Source: Burkholderiales bacterium (GTDB lineage Bacteria; Pseudomonadota; Gammaproteobacteria; Burkholderiales; Thiobacteraceae). From it: a DNA stretch of 57,161 nt. The stretch covers positions 1-57,161 of the forward strand of contig JAIMAL010000017.1 in assembly GCA_023511995.1 (NCBI GenBank), given 5' to 3'. The number at the start of each line of letters is the position of its first letter. The first letter of the stretch is position 1. Shown here in pieces: positions 46,625 through 57,067 of the stretch. The notes under the pieces were generated by a model. It had not been told where the DNA came from. It saw only the letters and a program-made list of their open reading frames with translations, and made no database searches. The position numbers were made by a program, and so were the translations under genes.

Positions 46625-46630
46625 GGATGC

Positions 46631-47749
46631 TCACTCCTCCACTTGGTTGCTTTCCACCACATCGGTGGGCAGGATGTAGCCGGTCACTTCCAGGTCGAAC
46701 CCCTCCAGGCTGGGCATGCGGCGAGGTGCGGCAAGCAGGCGCATCCGGCGCACCCCCAAGTCCTTGAGGATTTGCGCACCAATGCCATAGTCCCGCAAAT
46801 CCATCTTCGGCGAGGGCTTGTGCGCCGCGTGGGCAAGCCGCGCCAGCAGAGCGTCATTGGATTCCGGGCGCCGGAACAGAATCATCACCCCCGCCATGGC
46901 TTCCGCCAGGGTTTTCATCGCCTGGTGAATCCCCCAGGAATGGGTGCTGTCGGCATCATCGAGGAAATCGATCACCGACAGGGGTTCATGCACCCGCACC
47001 AGGGTCTCCTCCTCTGCCAAGATGGGGCCCTTGACCATCGCCAGGTGAATCTGATCGGCAATCTTGTCGCGGTAGGCGATGAGATCGAACTCGCCGTAGA
47101 TGGTCTCCACCTTGCGCTCCGCCACCCGCTCCACCAGGCGCTCGTTCTTGGAGCGGTAGTGGATGAGATCGGCGATGGTGCCGATCTTGAGCCCATGCAC
47201 CTGAGCGAATTCGATGAGGTCGGGCAGCCGGGCCATGCTGCCATCGTCCTTGAGGATTTCGCAGATCACCGCCGCCGGTTCCAGACCGGCCAGTTGCGCG
47301 AGATCACAGCCCGCTTCGGTATGGCCGGCACGCACCAGCACCCCGCCGGGCTGCGCCCGCAGGGGAAAGACATGGCCGGGCTGGATGATGTCGCTGGGCT
47401 TGGCATCCCGCGCCACTGCGGTGCGGATGGTGGTGGCGCGATCGGCGGCGGAAATGCCGGTGGTGACCCCCCTTGCCGCCTCGATGGAAACGGTGAAAGC
47501 CGTGCCGTGAGGGGTCTGGTTATCCTCCACCATCTGCCGCAATCCCAGTTGGCGACAACGGGCATCGGTGAGGGTGAGGCAGATGAGGCCGCGGCCGTAT
47601 TTGGCCATGAAGTTGATGGCCTCCGGCGTCACGAGCTCCGCGGCCATCACCAGATCGCCCTCGTTTTCCCGGTCTTCCTCATCCACCAGAATGACCATCC
47701 TGCCTGCGGCGATGTCGGCGATGATTTCTTCGATGGGACTGATTGCCAT
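46631..47749 (-). CDS. 3,4-dihydroxy-2-butanone 4-phosphate synthase with inactive GTP cyclohydrolase II-like domain (RibBX)
   Basis: The 372-residue protein has an intact N-terminal DHBP synthase domain ([20 protein letters not shown] at 21-40, [15 protein letters not shown]). Its C-terminal half resembles GTP cyclohydrolase II but lacks the zinc-binding Cys cluster; [13 protein letters not shown] stands where VRxHSECLTGD is expected. This is the RibBX form known in many proteobacteria, so a separate RibA is needed elsewhere. A possible internal promoter (GATAAT) lies in the 96 bases before it, but the match is weak. Confidence 0.9.
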   Translation of the reverse strand: MAISPIEEIIADIAAGRMVILVDEEDRENEGDLVMAAELVTPEAINFMAKYGRGLICLTLTDARCRQLGLRQMVEDNQTPHGTAFTVSIEAARGVTTGISAADRATTIRTAVARDAKPSDIIQPGHVFPLRAQPGGVLVRAGHTEAGCDLAQLAGLEPAAVICEILKDDGSMARLPDLIEFAQVHGLKIGTIADLIHYRSKNERLVERVAERKVETIYGEFDLIAYRDKIADQIHLAMVKGPILAEEETLVRVHEPLSVIDFLDDADSTHSWGIHQAMKTLAEAMAGVMILFRRPESNDALLARLAHAAHKPSPKMDLRDYGIGAQILKDLGVRRMRLLAAPRRMPSLEGFDLEVTGYILPTDVVESNQVEE

Positions 47750-47845
47750 GGCGCGCTCTCGCATGAAATTCACACCGCGATTATCGCACTTTATCGAAGC
47801 GCCAAGGGAAAGGAGCGGCTTTTCTTCCCCTTGCGCCACCACACC

Positions 47846-48445
47846 TCACGCCCCGGGCGGGGTATAGGTCAGCAGGCGCTCCGCATAGCGGGCGAGGAGG
47901 TCCACCTCCAGGTTCACCCTACGGCCGGGTGCGAGATGCGTGAGCGTCGTCACCAGCAAGGTGTGGGGAATGAGATTGACGCGGAAGCGTTCCCCCTCCA
48001 CCTCGTTCACGGTGAGGCTCACGCCATCGAGGGTGATGGAGCCCTTTGCCGCGATGTAGCGGGCAAGGGCGGGGGGTGCCTCCACCTCCAGCAGCACACA
48101 CTCGGCCAGCGCCTCCCGTCGCGTCACCACCCCCACGCCATCCACATGCCCCGAGACCAGATGGCCGCCCAGGCGGTCCGCAAGGCGCAGCGCCTTTTCC
48201 AGATTCACCGCATCGCCCGGGGCAAAGCCCGTGGTGCAGCGCAGGGTCTCCGCCGACACCTCTACCTTGAAGTGACTGTCGCCCTTCTCCACCACGGTGA
48301 GGCACACCCCGTTGACCGCGATGCTGTCGCCAATGGACACATCCTCCAGATCGAGGTCCCCGGCGTCGATGGTGAGCCGAAGCCCCTCCCCGCGCGGCGT
48401 TGCCTCCCGCACCCGGCCCACCGCCTGCACGATGCCTGTAAACAT
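47846..48445 (-). CDS. ribE: riboflavin synthase alpha chain
   Basis: This 199-residue protein starts [12 protein letters not shown] and has two lumazine-binding repeats, with GVCLTVVEK in the first and [12 protein letters not shown] in the second. It forms riboflavin from two molecules of lumazine. Its ATG overlaps the ribD stop (TGATG). A GTG one codon earlier is possible. Confidence 0.96.
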   Translation of the reverse strand: MFTGIVQAVGRVREATPRGEGLRLTIDAGDLDLEDVSIGDSIAVNGVCLTVVEKGDSHFKVEVSAETLRCTTGFAPGDAVNLEKALRLADRLGGHLVSGHVDGVGVVTRREALAECVLLEVEAPPALARYIAAKGSITLDGVSLTVNEVEGERFRVNLIPHTLLVTTLTHLAPGRRVNLEVDLLARYAERLLTYTPPGA

Positions 48446-49548
48446 CACGTCTCCCTCCGCCCGCTCAGCCGGGCGATGATCCGCAGGTCTCGCCCCACCG
48501 CGCGCACATCGCGAATGACGAGGTCGATGCGTTCCTCCATGCGGGTGAACTCCGGAAGCTTAAAGAGCCCCCGCGCCGGGCTGCCCAGCACGGTGGGGGC
48601 GAGATAGAGCACCAGCTCATCCACCACGCCGGCTTCGAGCAGCGCGCCGTTGAGAGTCGCCCCCGCTTCCACCAGAAGCTCGTTCACCTCCTGCGCCGCA
48701 AGCCAGCCCATCAGGCGCACGAGATCCACGTCGCCCCCTTTGCGGCCCATTTCCACCACCGTCACGCCCTGCTCACGGAACGTGGCAAGGAGCGCGGCAT
48801 CCTCCGCCGCGGTGATGACCACGGTGTTGCCTCCCTGCAGAATTCTGGCCTGGGGTGACAGGCTCAGGTGGCTGTCCAGCACGATGCGCCGCGGCTGGCG
48901 TGGCGTATCGATCTCCCGCACATCGAGGCGGGGATCGTCGGCGAGCACGGTGCCGGCCCCGGTGAGGATGGCGCAGGAGCGGGCCCGCCAGTACTGCACG
49001 TCATGGCGCGCGGCGGGGCCGGTGATCCATTTCGACACGCCGTTGGCCAGCGCCGTCCGTCCGTCGAGGCTCGCCGCGCATTTCATGCGCACCCAGGGCC
49101 GGCCACGGGTCATGCGGGAGACGAAGCCGATGTTGAGCTCGCGCGCCTCGTTTTCCAGCAGACCGACCTCCACCGGGATGCCCGCTTCGCGCAGCCGCGC
49201 AATACCGCGTCCGGCGACCAATGGGTTGGGATCCTCCATGGCCACCACCACCCGCGCCACACCGGCACTGAGGAGGGCATCGGTGCAGGGGGGCGTGCGC
49301 CCGTGATGGGCACAGGGTTCCAGGGTCACATAAACCGTCGCCCCGCGGGCCGCCGGCCCCGCCGCCGCGAGTGCAACCACCTCGGCGTGGGCTTCGCCCG
49401 CGCGGCGATGATAACCCTCGCCCACCACCCGGCCCTCCCGCACCAGCACACAGCCCACGCGTGGATTGGGACTGGTGCCAAACAGCCCTGCTTCGGCCAG
49501 GCGCAGCGCGCGGGCCATGAATTCATGGTCGGCAGCAGAAAACATCAT
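48445..49548 (-). CDS. ribD: bifunctional riboflavin deaminase/reductase RibD
   Basis: The 367-residue protein has an N-terminal cytidine-deaminase-type zinc site (GEAHAEVVAL and LEPCAHHGRTPPCTDAL) and a C-terminal RibD reductase (ASLDGRTALANGVSKWITG). It performs the second and third steps of riboflavin synthesis. The start has two adjacent ATG codons. It follows nrdR by 80 bases. Confidence 0.96.
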   Translation of the reverse strand: MMFSAADHEFMARALRLAEAGLFGTSPNPRVGCVLVREGRVVGEGYHRRAGEAHAEVVALAAAGPAARGATVYVTLEPCAHHGRTPPCTDALLSAGVARVVVAMEDPNPLVAGRGIARLREAGIPVEVGLLENEARELNIGFVSRMTRGRPWVRMKCAASLDGRTALANGVSKWITGPAARHDVQYWRARSCAILTGAGTVLADDPRLDVREIDTPRQPRRIVLDSHLSLSPQARILQGGNTVVITAAEDAALLATFREQGVTVVEMGRKGGDVDLVRLMGWLAAQEVNELLVEAGATLNGALLEAGVVDELVLYLAPTVLGSPARGLFKLPEFTRMEERIDLVIRDVRAVGRDLRIIARLSGRRET

Positions 49549-49628
49549 TCAACAGCAATGGAATGCAGGCATGCGAGGAAGGGGAGCTAGGCCGGGGGTG
49601 CCGTTTCCTTAAGCGGAGTTAAGGATCG

Positions 49629-50102
49629 TCAGCGTTTGCGCTTCTTCGATTCCGCCGCCCCCAGGTCCCGGATCACCTCGCGGAAATCGTCCACGTCCTC
49701 GAAACTGCGATAGACCGAGGCAAAGCGGATGTAGGCCACCTTGTCCAGCTTGTAGAGTTCGGCCATAACCATTTCGCCGATCCGACGTGCCTCCACCTCC
49801 CGCTGCCCCAGGCTCAGGAGTTCCTGCACGATGCGCTCGATGGCGGCGTCCACGTATTCGGTGGGCACCGGCCGCTTGTGTAGGGCACGCATGAAACCCG
49901 TGCGCAGTTTTTCCTTGGAGAATTCCTCGCGGCTGCCATTCTGCTTCACCACCTGGGGCAGGCGCAGCTCGGCGGTCTCGTAGGTGGTGAAACGCTTGTT
50001 GCAGCCCGCGCAGCGCCGCCGGCGGCGGATGCTGTCCCCTTCGTCGCTGACCCGGGAATCGATGACCTGGGTATCGGGGGAACCGCAGAACGGACATTTC
50101 AC
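49629..50102 (-). CDS. nrdR: ribonucleotide reductase regulator NrdR
   Basis: The 157-residue protein has an N-terminal zinc ribbon ([15 protein letters not shown], then CAGCNKRF) and an ATP-cone domain ([19 protein letters not shown]). It represses ribonucleotide reductase genes when dATP is high. It stands between glyA and ribD, its usual place in proteobacteria. Confidence 0.97.
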   Translation of the reverse strand: MKCPFCGSPDTQVIDSRVSDEGDSIRRRRRCAGCNKRFTTYETAELRLPQVVKQNGSREEFSKEKLRTGFMRALHKRPVPTEYVDAAIERIVQELLSLGQREVEARRIGEMVMAELYKLDKVAYIRFASVYRSFEDVDDFREVIRDLGAAESKKRKR

Positions 50103-50157
50103 GACCGCCCACCTCCCGGCTTACTCCCCTCACCACGCACGGCAGGCTCTCAAGCCG

Positions 50158-51408
50158 CTACTTTCCATAGACGGGGAATCTCGCACACAAAGCCTTGGCC
50201 TCGGCCGCCACGCGGGCAATCATCGCCTCGTCGGTGGGCGCATCCAGCACATCGGCAATGAGATTGGCGAGATACTCCGCCTCGATTTCGCGGAAGCCCC
50301 GCGTGGTCATCGCCGGCGTGCCGATGCGGATGCCGCTGGTGACGAAGGGCTTCTGCGGATCGTTGGGGATGGCATTCTTGTTCACCGTGATGTGGGCACG
50401 CCCCAGGGCCGCTTCCGCATCCTTGCCGGTGAGATTCTTGGAGCGCAGGTCCACCAGGAACATGTGGGAATCGGTGCGCCCGGAAACAATCCGCAGCCCC
50501 CGTTCGTGGAGCACCTTGGCCATGACGCGGGCGTTGGCCACCACCTGTTCCTGGTAATGCCTGAAGTCCTTGCTCATGGCCTCCTTGAACGCCACCGCCT
50601 TGGCAGCGATTACGTGCATCAGCGGCCCGCCCTGGGTGCCAGGAAAGATGGTGGAATTGAGGGGCTTTTCGAACTCGGCACGGGAAAGGATGATGCCACC
50701 CCGCGGGCCCCGCAGGGTCTTGTGGGTGGTGCTGGTGACGAAATCGGCAATCCCCACCGGGCTGGGATAAACCCCCGCCGCCACCAGCCCCGCGTAGTGG
50801 GCCATGTCCACGAAAAGGTATGCGCCCACGGCATCGGCAATGTCGCGGAAGCGCTTCCAGTCGATGACGAGGGAATAGGCAGAGGCGCCGGCGACGATCA
50901 TTTTCGGCTTGTGCTCCATGGCCAGGCGCTCGACCTCGTCGTAGTCGATGACTTCCGTTTCCGGATGCAGGCCATAGGTCACCGCCTTGAACCACTTGCC
51001 GGAGAAGTTCACGGAAGCGCCGTGGGTGAGATGCCCGCCGTGCGCAAGCGACATACCCAGGATGGTGTCCCCCGGTTGCAGGAAGGAAAAATACACCGCG
51101 GCATTGGCCTGGGAACCGGAGTGCGGCTGCACGTTGGCATATTCGGCGCCGAAGAGCGCCTTCGCCCGGTCGATGGCAAGCTGCTCCACCCTATCCACGT
51201 ATTCACAGCCGCCGTAATAACGCTTGCCGGGATAGCCTTCCGCGTATTTGTTGGTGAGCACCGAGCCTTGGGCCTGCATCACGGCGGGGCTCGCATAGTT
51301 TTCGGAGGCGATCAGCTCGATGTGATCTTCCTGGCGTTGGCGTTCCTTTTCCATCGCCTCCCAGAGCTCGGGGTCGATGGCGGCAAGGGTATGGGCGGGG
51401 CTGAACAT
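50158..51408 (-). CDS. glyA: serine hydroxymethyltransferase
   Basis: This 416-residue PLP enzyme has the cofactor Lys in [14 protein letters not shown] and the [17 protein letters not shown] and [11 protein letters not shown] segments. It converts serine and tetrahydrofolate to glycine and methylene-tetrahydrofolate. I placed the start at [16 protein letters not shown]; a longer in-frame version has no support. It opens the leftward glyA-nrdR-rib cluster. Confidence 0.97.
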   Translation of the reverse strand: MFSPAHTLAAIDPELWEAMEKERQRQEDHIELIASENYASPAVMQAQGSVLTNKYAEGYPGKRYYGGCEYVDRVEQLAIDRAKALFGAEYANVQPHSGSQANAAVYFSFLQPGDTILGMSLAHGGHLTHGASVNFSGKWFKAVTYGLHPETEVIDYDEVERLAMEHKPKMIVAGASAYSLVIDWKRFRDIADAVGAYLFVDMAHYAGLVAAGVYPSPVGIADFVTSTTHKTLRGPRGGIILSRAEFEKPLNSTIFPGTQGGPLMHVIAAKAVAFKEAMSKDFRHYQEQVVANARVMAKVLHERGLRIVSGRTDSHMFLVDLRSKNLTGKDAEAALGRAHITVNKNAIPNDPQKPFVTSGIRIGTPAMTTRGFREIEAEYLANLIADVLDAPTDEAMIARVAAEAKALCARFPVYGK

Positions 51409-51448
51409 GGATGGCGTCTCAAGTCTTTGAAGAAAAAGCGGCATTTTA

Positions 51449-52255
51449 TCACGGCCGGGGTGGCCGGGACAGCGTTTCCAGAAGCGCCGCGATGCGGGCA
51501 AGCTCCGCCTTCAACCCCTCCACCTCCTCCCGCAGGGCGCGGATGTCCTGGTGCATTTCCCGGCGCAGGCGCCTTTCATCCTCACCGATGAAAAAAGCGG
51601 CGAAAGCCGCCGTCACTAGGGACAGCATGGCAAAGCCCACCAACACCACCAGGACGGCAAGCACACGGGCACCCAGGGTAGTGGGCACCAGATCACCGTA
51701 GCCGACGGTGCTGCCGGTGACGAAGGCAAGCCACACCCCCTCCCAGAACGAATGCACGCCAGGCTCGAGCCAGTAGAAGCCCGCCCCCGCCGCGCCGAAG
51801 AGCAATACCCCCCAGCCCAGGAGATAAGGAACGGAAGCGGGGGCGAGCAGCTCCCGCAGACCGGCCACCGCCCGGGCAAAAATGAGGGTCACGTACACCA
51901 GCCGGAAAACCCGGATCACCGGCAGCCAGTCCAGGCTCACCTCCCACAGGCTTAAAAAGGCGGCGCCGATGATGAGGAGGTCCATCCAGTTGTAAAGCAC
52001 ATACAGACGCCGCTGGCGGGTCAGATGGAGCATCCACAGGAACTCGGCACTGAAGGCGAGAAAGATCAGCAAATCCAGCCCCCGCCCGGCGAGATGCCAT
52101 GGGCCGCTGGTATAGACGCTTTCCAGGTAATAGGAAGGCAGGGCGAGCAGAGCTACGAACACCATCACCCAATGCAGACGGCGTTCCCACAGATAGGCGC
52201 GCGGGTTGTCGTGGGGTGGCACCCCGCCCATGCCCAGGACGCGGCGGACTTTCAT
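51449..52255 (-). CDS. voltage-gated-like potassium channel family protein
   Basis: The 268-residue protein has six predicted membrane segments, with the selectivity filter [12 protein letters not shown] between the fifth and sixth. A cytoplasmic coiled coil follows (about 230-262, [25 protein letters not shown]). The four earlier helices form a voltage-sensor-like part, though few Arg are regularly spaced in the fourth helix. The start is the ATG of [11 protein letters not shown]. It stands alone and is divergent from dctQ. Confidence 0.85.
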   Translation of the reverse strand: MKVRRVLGMGGVPPHDNPRAYLWERRLHWVMVFVALLALPSYYLESVYTSGPWHLAGRGLDLLIFLAFSAEFLWMLHLTRQRRLYVLYNWMDLLIIGAAFLSLWEVSLDWLPVIRVFRLVYVTLIFARAVAGLRELLAPASVPYLLGWGVLLFGAAGAGFYWLEPGVHSFWEGVWLAFVTGSTVGYGDLVPTTLGARVLAVLVVLVGFAMLSLVTAAFAAFFIGEDERRLRREMHQDIRALREEVEGLKAELARIAALLETLSRPPRP

Positions 52256-52353
52256 GGGCGCGATAGTAGCAGGCCCGCCGCTAGGAACAAGACGCCGCAA
52301 CCGGCACCTGCAGGGGGGCCTTGGGAAGGGGGGTGAGGGCCGCCCCGGCCCTT

Positions 52354-52359
52354 TATAAT
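52354..52359 (+). promoter_or_regulatory. -10 box upstream of dctQ
   Basis: A perfect TATAAT lies 27 bases before the dctQ ATG. No good -35 is seen at 16-18 bases upstream, so other factors may help. Confidence 0.5.
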
Positions 52360-52386
52360 GCGGGCTTTGTCACAGGATGGCGGGAC

Positions 52387-52956
52387 ATGAACCCTCTTCT
52401 TGCCTTGGCCCGACTCATCGACCGCACCAACGAGCGCATCGGCCGCGCGGTGTCGTGGCTGGTGCTCATCATGGCGCTGGTGAGCGCCGGGAATGCGGTA
52501 AGCCGCAAGCTTTTCGATCTTAGCTCCAACGCTTTCCTGGAGTTGCAGTGGACGCTCTTTGCCGCCGTGTTTCTCCTCGCGGCGGGCTACACCCTCAAGC
52601 GCAACGAACATGTGCGTATCGACGTAGCAAGCGCGCGTCTTTCCCCCCGCGCCCGGGCGGTGCTGGACATTTTCGGCACGCTGTTCTTCCTCTTTCCCTT
52701 GTGCCTGCTCATCCTCTACCACGGCCTGCCCTTCTTTCTCGACAGTTACCGCAGCGGTGAGGTCTCCAACAATCCGGGCGGCCTCATCCTCTGGCCGGGC
52801 AAGCTCCTCATCCCCTTGGGTTTTGCCCTGCTGTTCGCGCAGGGGCTTGCGGAGATCATCAAACGCCTTGCCTTTCTGCTGGGTCAGGCAGGGGAACCCA
52901 CGCCGCCCCATTCCCCCGAGGCGGAGGACATGATCATGGGCGAGGAGGGCAGTTGA
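52387..52956 (+). CDS. dctQ: TRAP transporter small permease (DctQ family)
   Basis: The 189-residue protein has four membrane segments and the DctQ pattern NAVSRKLFDLSSNAFLELQW followed by GYTLKRNEHVRIDV. It joins DctM and the binding protein to import organic anions using the sodium gradient. Its TGA overlaps the ATG of dctM. Confidence 0.9.
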   Translation: MNPLLALARLIDRTNERIGRAVSWLVLIMALVSAGNAVSRKLFDLSSNAFLELQWTLFAAVFLLAAGYTLKRNEHVRIDVASARLSPRARAVLDIFGTLFFLFPLCLLILYHGLPFFLDSYRSGEVSNNPGGLILWPGKLLIPLGFALLFAQGLAEIIKRLAFLLGQAGEPTPPHSPEAEDMIMGEEGS

Positions 52957-54362
52957 TGCCGGCGGAGTATTTCGCACCGGCGATGTTCACCGCCCTGGTG
53001 GTCTTCCTCCTCCTCGGTTACCCCGTGGCTTTTGCACTGGCCGCCAATGGTCTCCTCTTCGCTGCCCTCGGCATCCAGCAGGGGCTGCTTGCGCCGGAGC
53101 TGTTGGGCGCCCTGCCGGCGCGTATCTACGGCATCATGCAGAACGAGACCCTGCTCGCCATTCCGTTTTTCACCTTCATGGGTCTCATCCTGGAGAGGAG
53201 TGGCATGGCCGAGGACCTGCTCGACACCATCGGCCAGCTCTTCGGTCCGGTGCGGGGTGGACTCGCTTTTGCCGTCATCCTGGTCGGTGCCCTGCTGGCG
53301 GCCACCACGGGGGTGGTGGCCGCCTCGGTGATCGCCATGGGGCTCATCGCGCTGCCCATCATGCTGCGCTATGGCTATGACCGGCGCCTAGCTTGCGGGG
53401 TGATCGCCGCCTCCGGCACCCTCGCCCAGATCATTCCGCCCAGCCTGGTGCTCATCGTGCTCGCCGATCAGTTGCGCCGGCCGGTGAGCGATCTCTATGA
53501 GGGCGCCCTGCTGCCGGCGCTGCTGCTCACCGTCCTCTACGCCGTGTTCGTCGCCCTCGTCGCCCTCTTCCGCCCCCGCCTTGTGCCAGCGCTTCCCCCT
53601 GCCGCGCGCACCCAGGCGTTGCCCGGCCTCCTGAAGGGGGTGCTGGCCTCCCTGCTTCCGCCGCTTCTCCTCATCTTCCTCGTGCTGGGCACGATCTTCA
53701 TCGGCCTGGCCACCCCCACCGAAGGGGGCGCCATGGGGGCGGTGGGGGCACTGCTGCTCGCCTTATGGAAGGGGCGGCTGAGTCCTGCCCTTCTGCGTCA
53801 GGCAATGGACAGCACCACCAAGCTTTCCGCCTTCGTTCTTTTCATCCTCATCGGCTCCACGGTCTTCGGCCTGGTGTTCCGCGCGGTGAATGGCGATCTC
53901 TGGGTGGAGGAGTGGCTCACTGCGCTGCCCGGCGGAGCACTGGGCTTCCTCATCGCGGTGAATGTGCTGGTGTTTCTGCTGGCGTTCTTCCTCGATTTCT
54001 TCGAGATCGCCTTCATCCTCGTGCCCCTGCTGGCGCCGGTGGCGGAGAAGCTGGGCATCGATCTCATCTGGTTCGGCGTCATCCTCGCCCTCAACATGCA
54101 GACCTCGTTCCTACATCCGCCCTTCGGTTTTGCGCTTTTCTACCTGCGCAGCGTCGCCCCCCGGGAAGCCTACGTGGACAAGGTCACCGGCGAGAAGGTG
54201 GCCGGCGTGACCACGACGCAAATCTATTGGGGGGCGATTCCCTTCCTGCTCCTGCAGCTTGTCATGGTGGCGGTGGTGCTGGCCTTTCCTCAACTCGTGG
54301 GCAGCCACCCGGTGGCGCAAGAGGAGGCCCCACCCCTGAGAATCGAGCTGCCCGTCGAATAG
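52956..54362 (+). CDS. dctM: TRAP transporter large permease (DctM family)
   Basis: This 468-residue protein has about twelve membrane segments and DctM motifs such as IPFFTFMGLILERSGMAEDLL, ASGTLAQIIPPSLVLIVLAD and ATPTEGGAMGAVGALLL. It is the transport subunit. The start is the ATG overlapping the dctQ stop. It converges with dctP, with only three bases between the stops. Confidence 0.92.
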   Translation: MPAEYFAPAMFTALVVFLLLGYPVAFALAANGLLFAALGIQQGLLAPELLGALPARIYGIMQNETLLAIPFFTFMGLILERSGMAEDLLDTIGQLFGPVRGGLAFAVILVGALLAATTGVVAASVIAMGLIALPIMLRYGYDRRLACGVIAASGTLAQIIPPSLVLIVLADQLRRPVSDLYEGALLPALLLTVLYAVFVALVALFRPRLVPALPPAARTQALPGLLKGVLASLLPPLLLIFLVLGTIFIGLATPTEGGAMGAVGALLLALWKGRLSPALLRQAMDSTTKLSAFVLFILIGSTVFGLVFRAVNGDLWVEEWLTALPGGALGFLIAVNVLVFLLAFFLDFFEIAFILVPLLAPVAEKLGIDLIWFGVILALNMQTSFLHPPFGFALFYLRSVAPREAYVDKVTGEKVAGVTTTQIYWGAIPFLLLQLVMVAVVLAFPQLVGSHPVAQEEAPPLRIELPVE

Positions 54363-54365
54363 GCC

Positions 54366-55448
54366 CTATTTGGCGGTGGCGAAGACGAAGTTGGCGTAGT
54401 TGAGCTCGGCGACACGGAACCACTGGAAGACGTCGAGACGGAAGCGGTTCCAGGAGTCGAAAATACGCCGGAAGACGGGATTGCGCCCCGCCTCTTCGGC
54501 AAAGATGTCGTTGGCGGCGGCGTAGGCTGCGCCCATCACGTCCTTGGGGAAGGGATGGAGCCTCGCCCCCTGCTTGATCAGCCGCGCCAGGGCAGCCGGG
54601 TTTTTCGCATCGTATTCCGCCAGCATGTGCAGATTGGCTTCCGCAGCGGCCACCTCGAAGGCTTCGCGGTAGACCGCCGGCAGTTTCTCCCATTCCCGGA
54701 GGTTGACGATGAAGGAGAGGTTCGGGCCCCCTTCCCACCAGCCGGGGTAGTAGTAGTGTTTGGCCACCTTGTAAAAGCCCAGTTTCTCGTCATCGTAGGG
54801 GCCCACCCATTCGGCGGCGTCGATGGTTCCCTTTTCCAGCGCGGGGTAAATGTCGGGGCCGGCCAGGGTCTGTGGCACCACGCCCAGCCGCGCCATGATC
54901 TCGCCGCCAATGCCGGGAATGCGCATCTTCAGGCCCTTGAGGTCCGCCACGGAGCGGATTTCCTTGCGAAACCAACCCGCCATCTGGGCGCCGGTATTGC
55001 CACCAGGGAAGTTGATCACGCCATACTGGCGGAAGAGGTCCCGCAGAAGCGCAAGCCCTCCGCCATAGTAGAGCCAGGCATTCTGCTGGCGCGCGGTGAG
55101 GCCGAAGGGCACGGCGGTATCGAAGGCGAAGGCCTTGTTCTTGCCCACGTAGTAATAACTTGCGGTGTGACCGCACTCGACCGTGCCGCGCCCCACTTCG
55201 TCCAGCACCTGCAGGCCGGGCACCAGCTCGTTGGCGGCGAAGACCCGGATCTGGAACCTGCCACCGGTGAGCCCGGCCACCCGTTTGGCCAGCAGCTCGG
55301 CGGCGCCGTAGATGGTGTCGAGACTCTTGGGAAAGCTGGAGGCAAGGCGCCACTTCACCTCCGGCTCTGTCGCCGCGATGGCCGGTGTGGCCACCAGTCC
55401 GGCTGCGAGCCCTGCGCCCGCGTGCTTGAGGAAGTTTCTTCTTTCCAT
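54366..55448 (-). CDS. dctP: TRAP transporter substrate-binding protein (DctP family) with Tat signal
   Basis: The 360-residue protein starts MERRNFLKHAGAGLAAGLVA, a Tat-type leader (RRNFLK) followed by a hydrophobic stretch and an Ala-rich cleavage region. The mature part has the DctP features KWRLASSFPKSLDTIYG and ALEKGTIDAAEWVGPYDD. The latter belongs to the group of 2-oxo or monocarboxylate binders. The substrate is not determined. It is encoded opposite to dctQM, unusual for this family but close enough for joint function. Confidence 0.9.
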   Translation of the reverse strand: MERRNFLKHAGAGLAAGLVATPAIAATEPEVKWRLASSFPKSLDTIYGAAELLAKRVAGLTGGRFQIRVFAANELVPGLQVLDEVGRGTVECGHTASYYYVGKNKAFAFDTAVPFGLTARQQNAWLYYGGGLALLRDLFRQYGVINFPGGNTGAQMAGWFRKEIRSVADLKGLKMRIPGIGGEIMARLGVVPQTLAGPDIYPALEKGTIDAAEWVGPYDDEKLGFYKVAKHYYYPGWWEGGPNLSFIVNLREWEKLPAVYREAFEVAAAEANLHMLAEYDAKNPAALARLIKQGARLHPFPKDVMGAAYAAANDIFAEEAGRNPVFRRIFDSWNRFRLDVFQWFRVAELNYANFVFATAK

Positions 55449-55543
55449 GACTGCCTCCCCTGGTCAGAAAACCCGTTCACCGCGCAGGACGCGAAGGACA
55501 CGGCGTTTTCCGTAAGCCTGTTTCCCGTCCTGGCGGTTCCGTT

Positions 55544-56887
55544 TCATTCCCCCGCCACGGTCATGCGGTCGATGAGGATGGAGCCGCATTGACGCGAGCC
55601 GCGCACCAGCACGTCGTTGCCGATGGCGAGAATCCCTTTGAACATGTCCTTGAGGTTGCCCGCCACGGTGAGTTCCTCCACCGGGTGGCTGATTTCGCCG
55701 TTTTCCACCCAGAAACCCGCGGCCCCCCGGGAATAATCCCCGGTGACGGGGTTGACCCCCTGCCCCAGAAGCTCGGTGACCACCAGGCCCGTCCCCATTT
55801 GCCGGAGCAGTCCGGCGAAATCCACGCCGGTATCGACGACGATCAGATTGTGATTGCCCCCGGCATTGCCCGTGGAACGCATGTTAAGCTTGCAGGCGGA
55901 ATAGGTGGAAAGGAAATAGCCCTCTACGATGCCATCCTTCACCACCTCACGGTCGCGGGTGGCCACCCCTTCGTGATCGAAGGGCGCGCTGGCGAGCCCT
56001 TTCCTGAGATGGGGCCGTTCCAGAATCTGCACCATGGGGGCGAACACCTGGGTGCCGAGACTGTCCCGCAGGAAAGAGGTGCCGCGATAAAGATTGCCAC
56101 CCGACACAGCGGAGACGAAACTGGCAATGAGACCGGTGGCCACCGGCGCCTCGAAGATCACCGGCACCTCACAGGTCTTGGGCTTGCGCGCATCCAGGCG
56201 GCGCAGCGTGCGCTCGCCGGCGCGCCGGCCCACCGCCTCCGCCTCTTCCAGATCGGCCCAGTCGCGCGCGGTGCTGTACCAGTAATCCCGCTGCATGCCG
56301 GAGGCCGATTCGGCGATCACGGCACAGGAGATGCCGTGCCGCGAGGCAGGATAGCCGCCGATGAAGCCCAGGCTGTTGCCATAGACGAAGACGTGCTCCT
56401 GGGTGGAGACCGTCGCCCCTTCCGAATTGTTGATGCGGGGATCCACCGCCAGCGCCGCCGCCTCACAGGCGCGGGCGAGCTCCACCGCCTCCTCGGCGGA
56501 AAGGCCCCAGGGGTGGTAGAGATCGAGATCGGGAATCTCCCGGGCGAGGAGTTCCGGCTCGGGCAAGCCCGCACAGGGGTCCTCTGCCGTATAGCGGGCG
56601 ATGGTGGCGGCTTTTTCCACGGTGTCGCGGATGGCCTGGGGGGAAAGATCGGAGGTGCTGGCATGTCCCCGCTGGTGGCCGAAATAGACGGTGACCGCAA
56701 GGCCCTTGTCACGGTTGTACTCGATGGTTTCCACCTCTCCCAGCCGCACGGTGACGTTCTGACCCATGCCCTGGCTCACCTCCGCCTCGCAGCCGGTGGC
56801 GCCCAAGCGGGCCGCCTGGGCCAGGATGTCCTCGGTGATCTGTTTCAGGGTGTCGAGGGAATAAGCGAAAGAGGGTGTATCGGCCAC
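55544..56887 (-). CDS. pmbA: PmbA/TldE metalloprotease-complex subunit
   Basis: The 447-residue protein has the PmbA pattern GCEAEVSQGMGQNVTVRLGEVETIE, NSEGATVSTQEHVFVYGNSLGF and GNAGGNHNLIV. It has no HExxH motif, as expected, since PmbA (TldE) is the partner that forms the TldD/E protease acting on unfolded peptides and on microcin-type precursors. No tldD is present in the window. It is read leftward with 95 bases before dctP. Confidence 0.92.
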   Translation of the reverse strand: MADTPSFAYSLDTLKQITEDILAQAARLGATGCEAEVSQGMGQNVTVRLGEVETIEYNRDKGLAVTVYFGHQRGHASTSDLSPQAIRDTVEKAATIARYTAEDPCAGLPEPELLAREIPDLDLYHPWGLSAEEAVELARACEAAALAVDPRINNSEGATVSTQEHVFVYGNSLGFIGGYPASRHGISCAVIAESASGMQRDYWYSTARDWADLEEAEAVGRRAGERTLRRLDARKPKTCEVPVIFEAPVATGLIASFVSAVSGGNLYRGTSFLRDSLGTQVFAPMVQILERPHLRKGLASAPFDHEGVATRDREVVKDGIVEGYFLSTYSACKLNMRSTGNAGGNHNLIVVDTGVDFAGLLRQMGTGLVVTELLGQGVNPVTGDYSRGAAGFWVENGEISHPVEELTVAGNLKDMFKGILAIGNDVLVRGSRQCGSILIDRMTVAGE

Positions 56888-56931
56888 GGCGGAGTCGTTC
56901 CGGGAGGATGGGGTGGTGATGCGAAAGCGGT

Positions 56932-56937
56932 TATGAT
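56932..56937 (+). promoter_or_regulatory. possible -10 box facing right, away from pmbA
   Basis: TATGAT is a five-of-six match to the -10 consensus. No gene can be recognised after it in the remaining 220 bases; the only short frame (ATG near 56986) encodes about 15 residues. It may serve a gene beyond the edge. Confidence 0.3.
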
Positions 56938-57067
56938 AGCAACTTCCGACTGGCGCCGCGAAGGCGCTTTGCCCGCCCTACAGGATGAAACCCCACGCAG
57001 GCGGGATTCCTAGCGAGGCAGAGGCTATTTGACTGACCGAAGCCCATCGAAGCCACAGGCCGGCCTG

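Noticed and set aside
47750-47845. Possible FMN riboswitch upstream of ribBX
   Set aside because: The gap is 96 bases, too short for the usual element, and it lacks the conserved junction sequences.
45974-48607. Open frame of about 877 codons opposite nusB, ribH, ribBX and ribE
   Set aside because: It runs antisense to four well-supported genes and its peptide has the His/Asp/Gly-rich make-up of a shadow frame.
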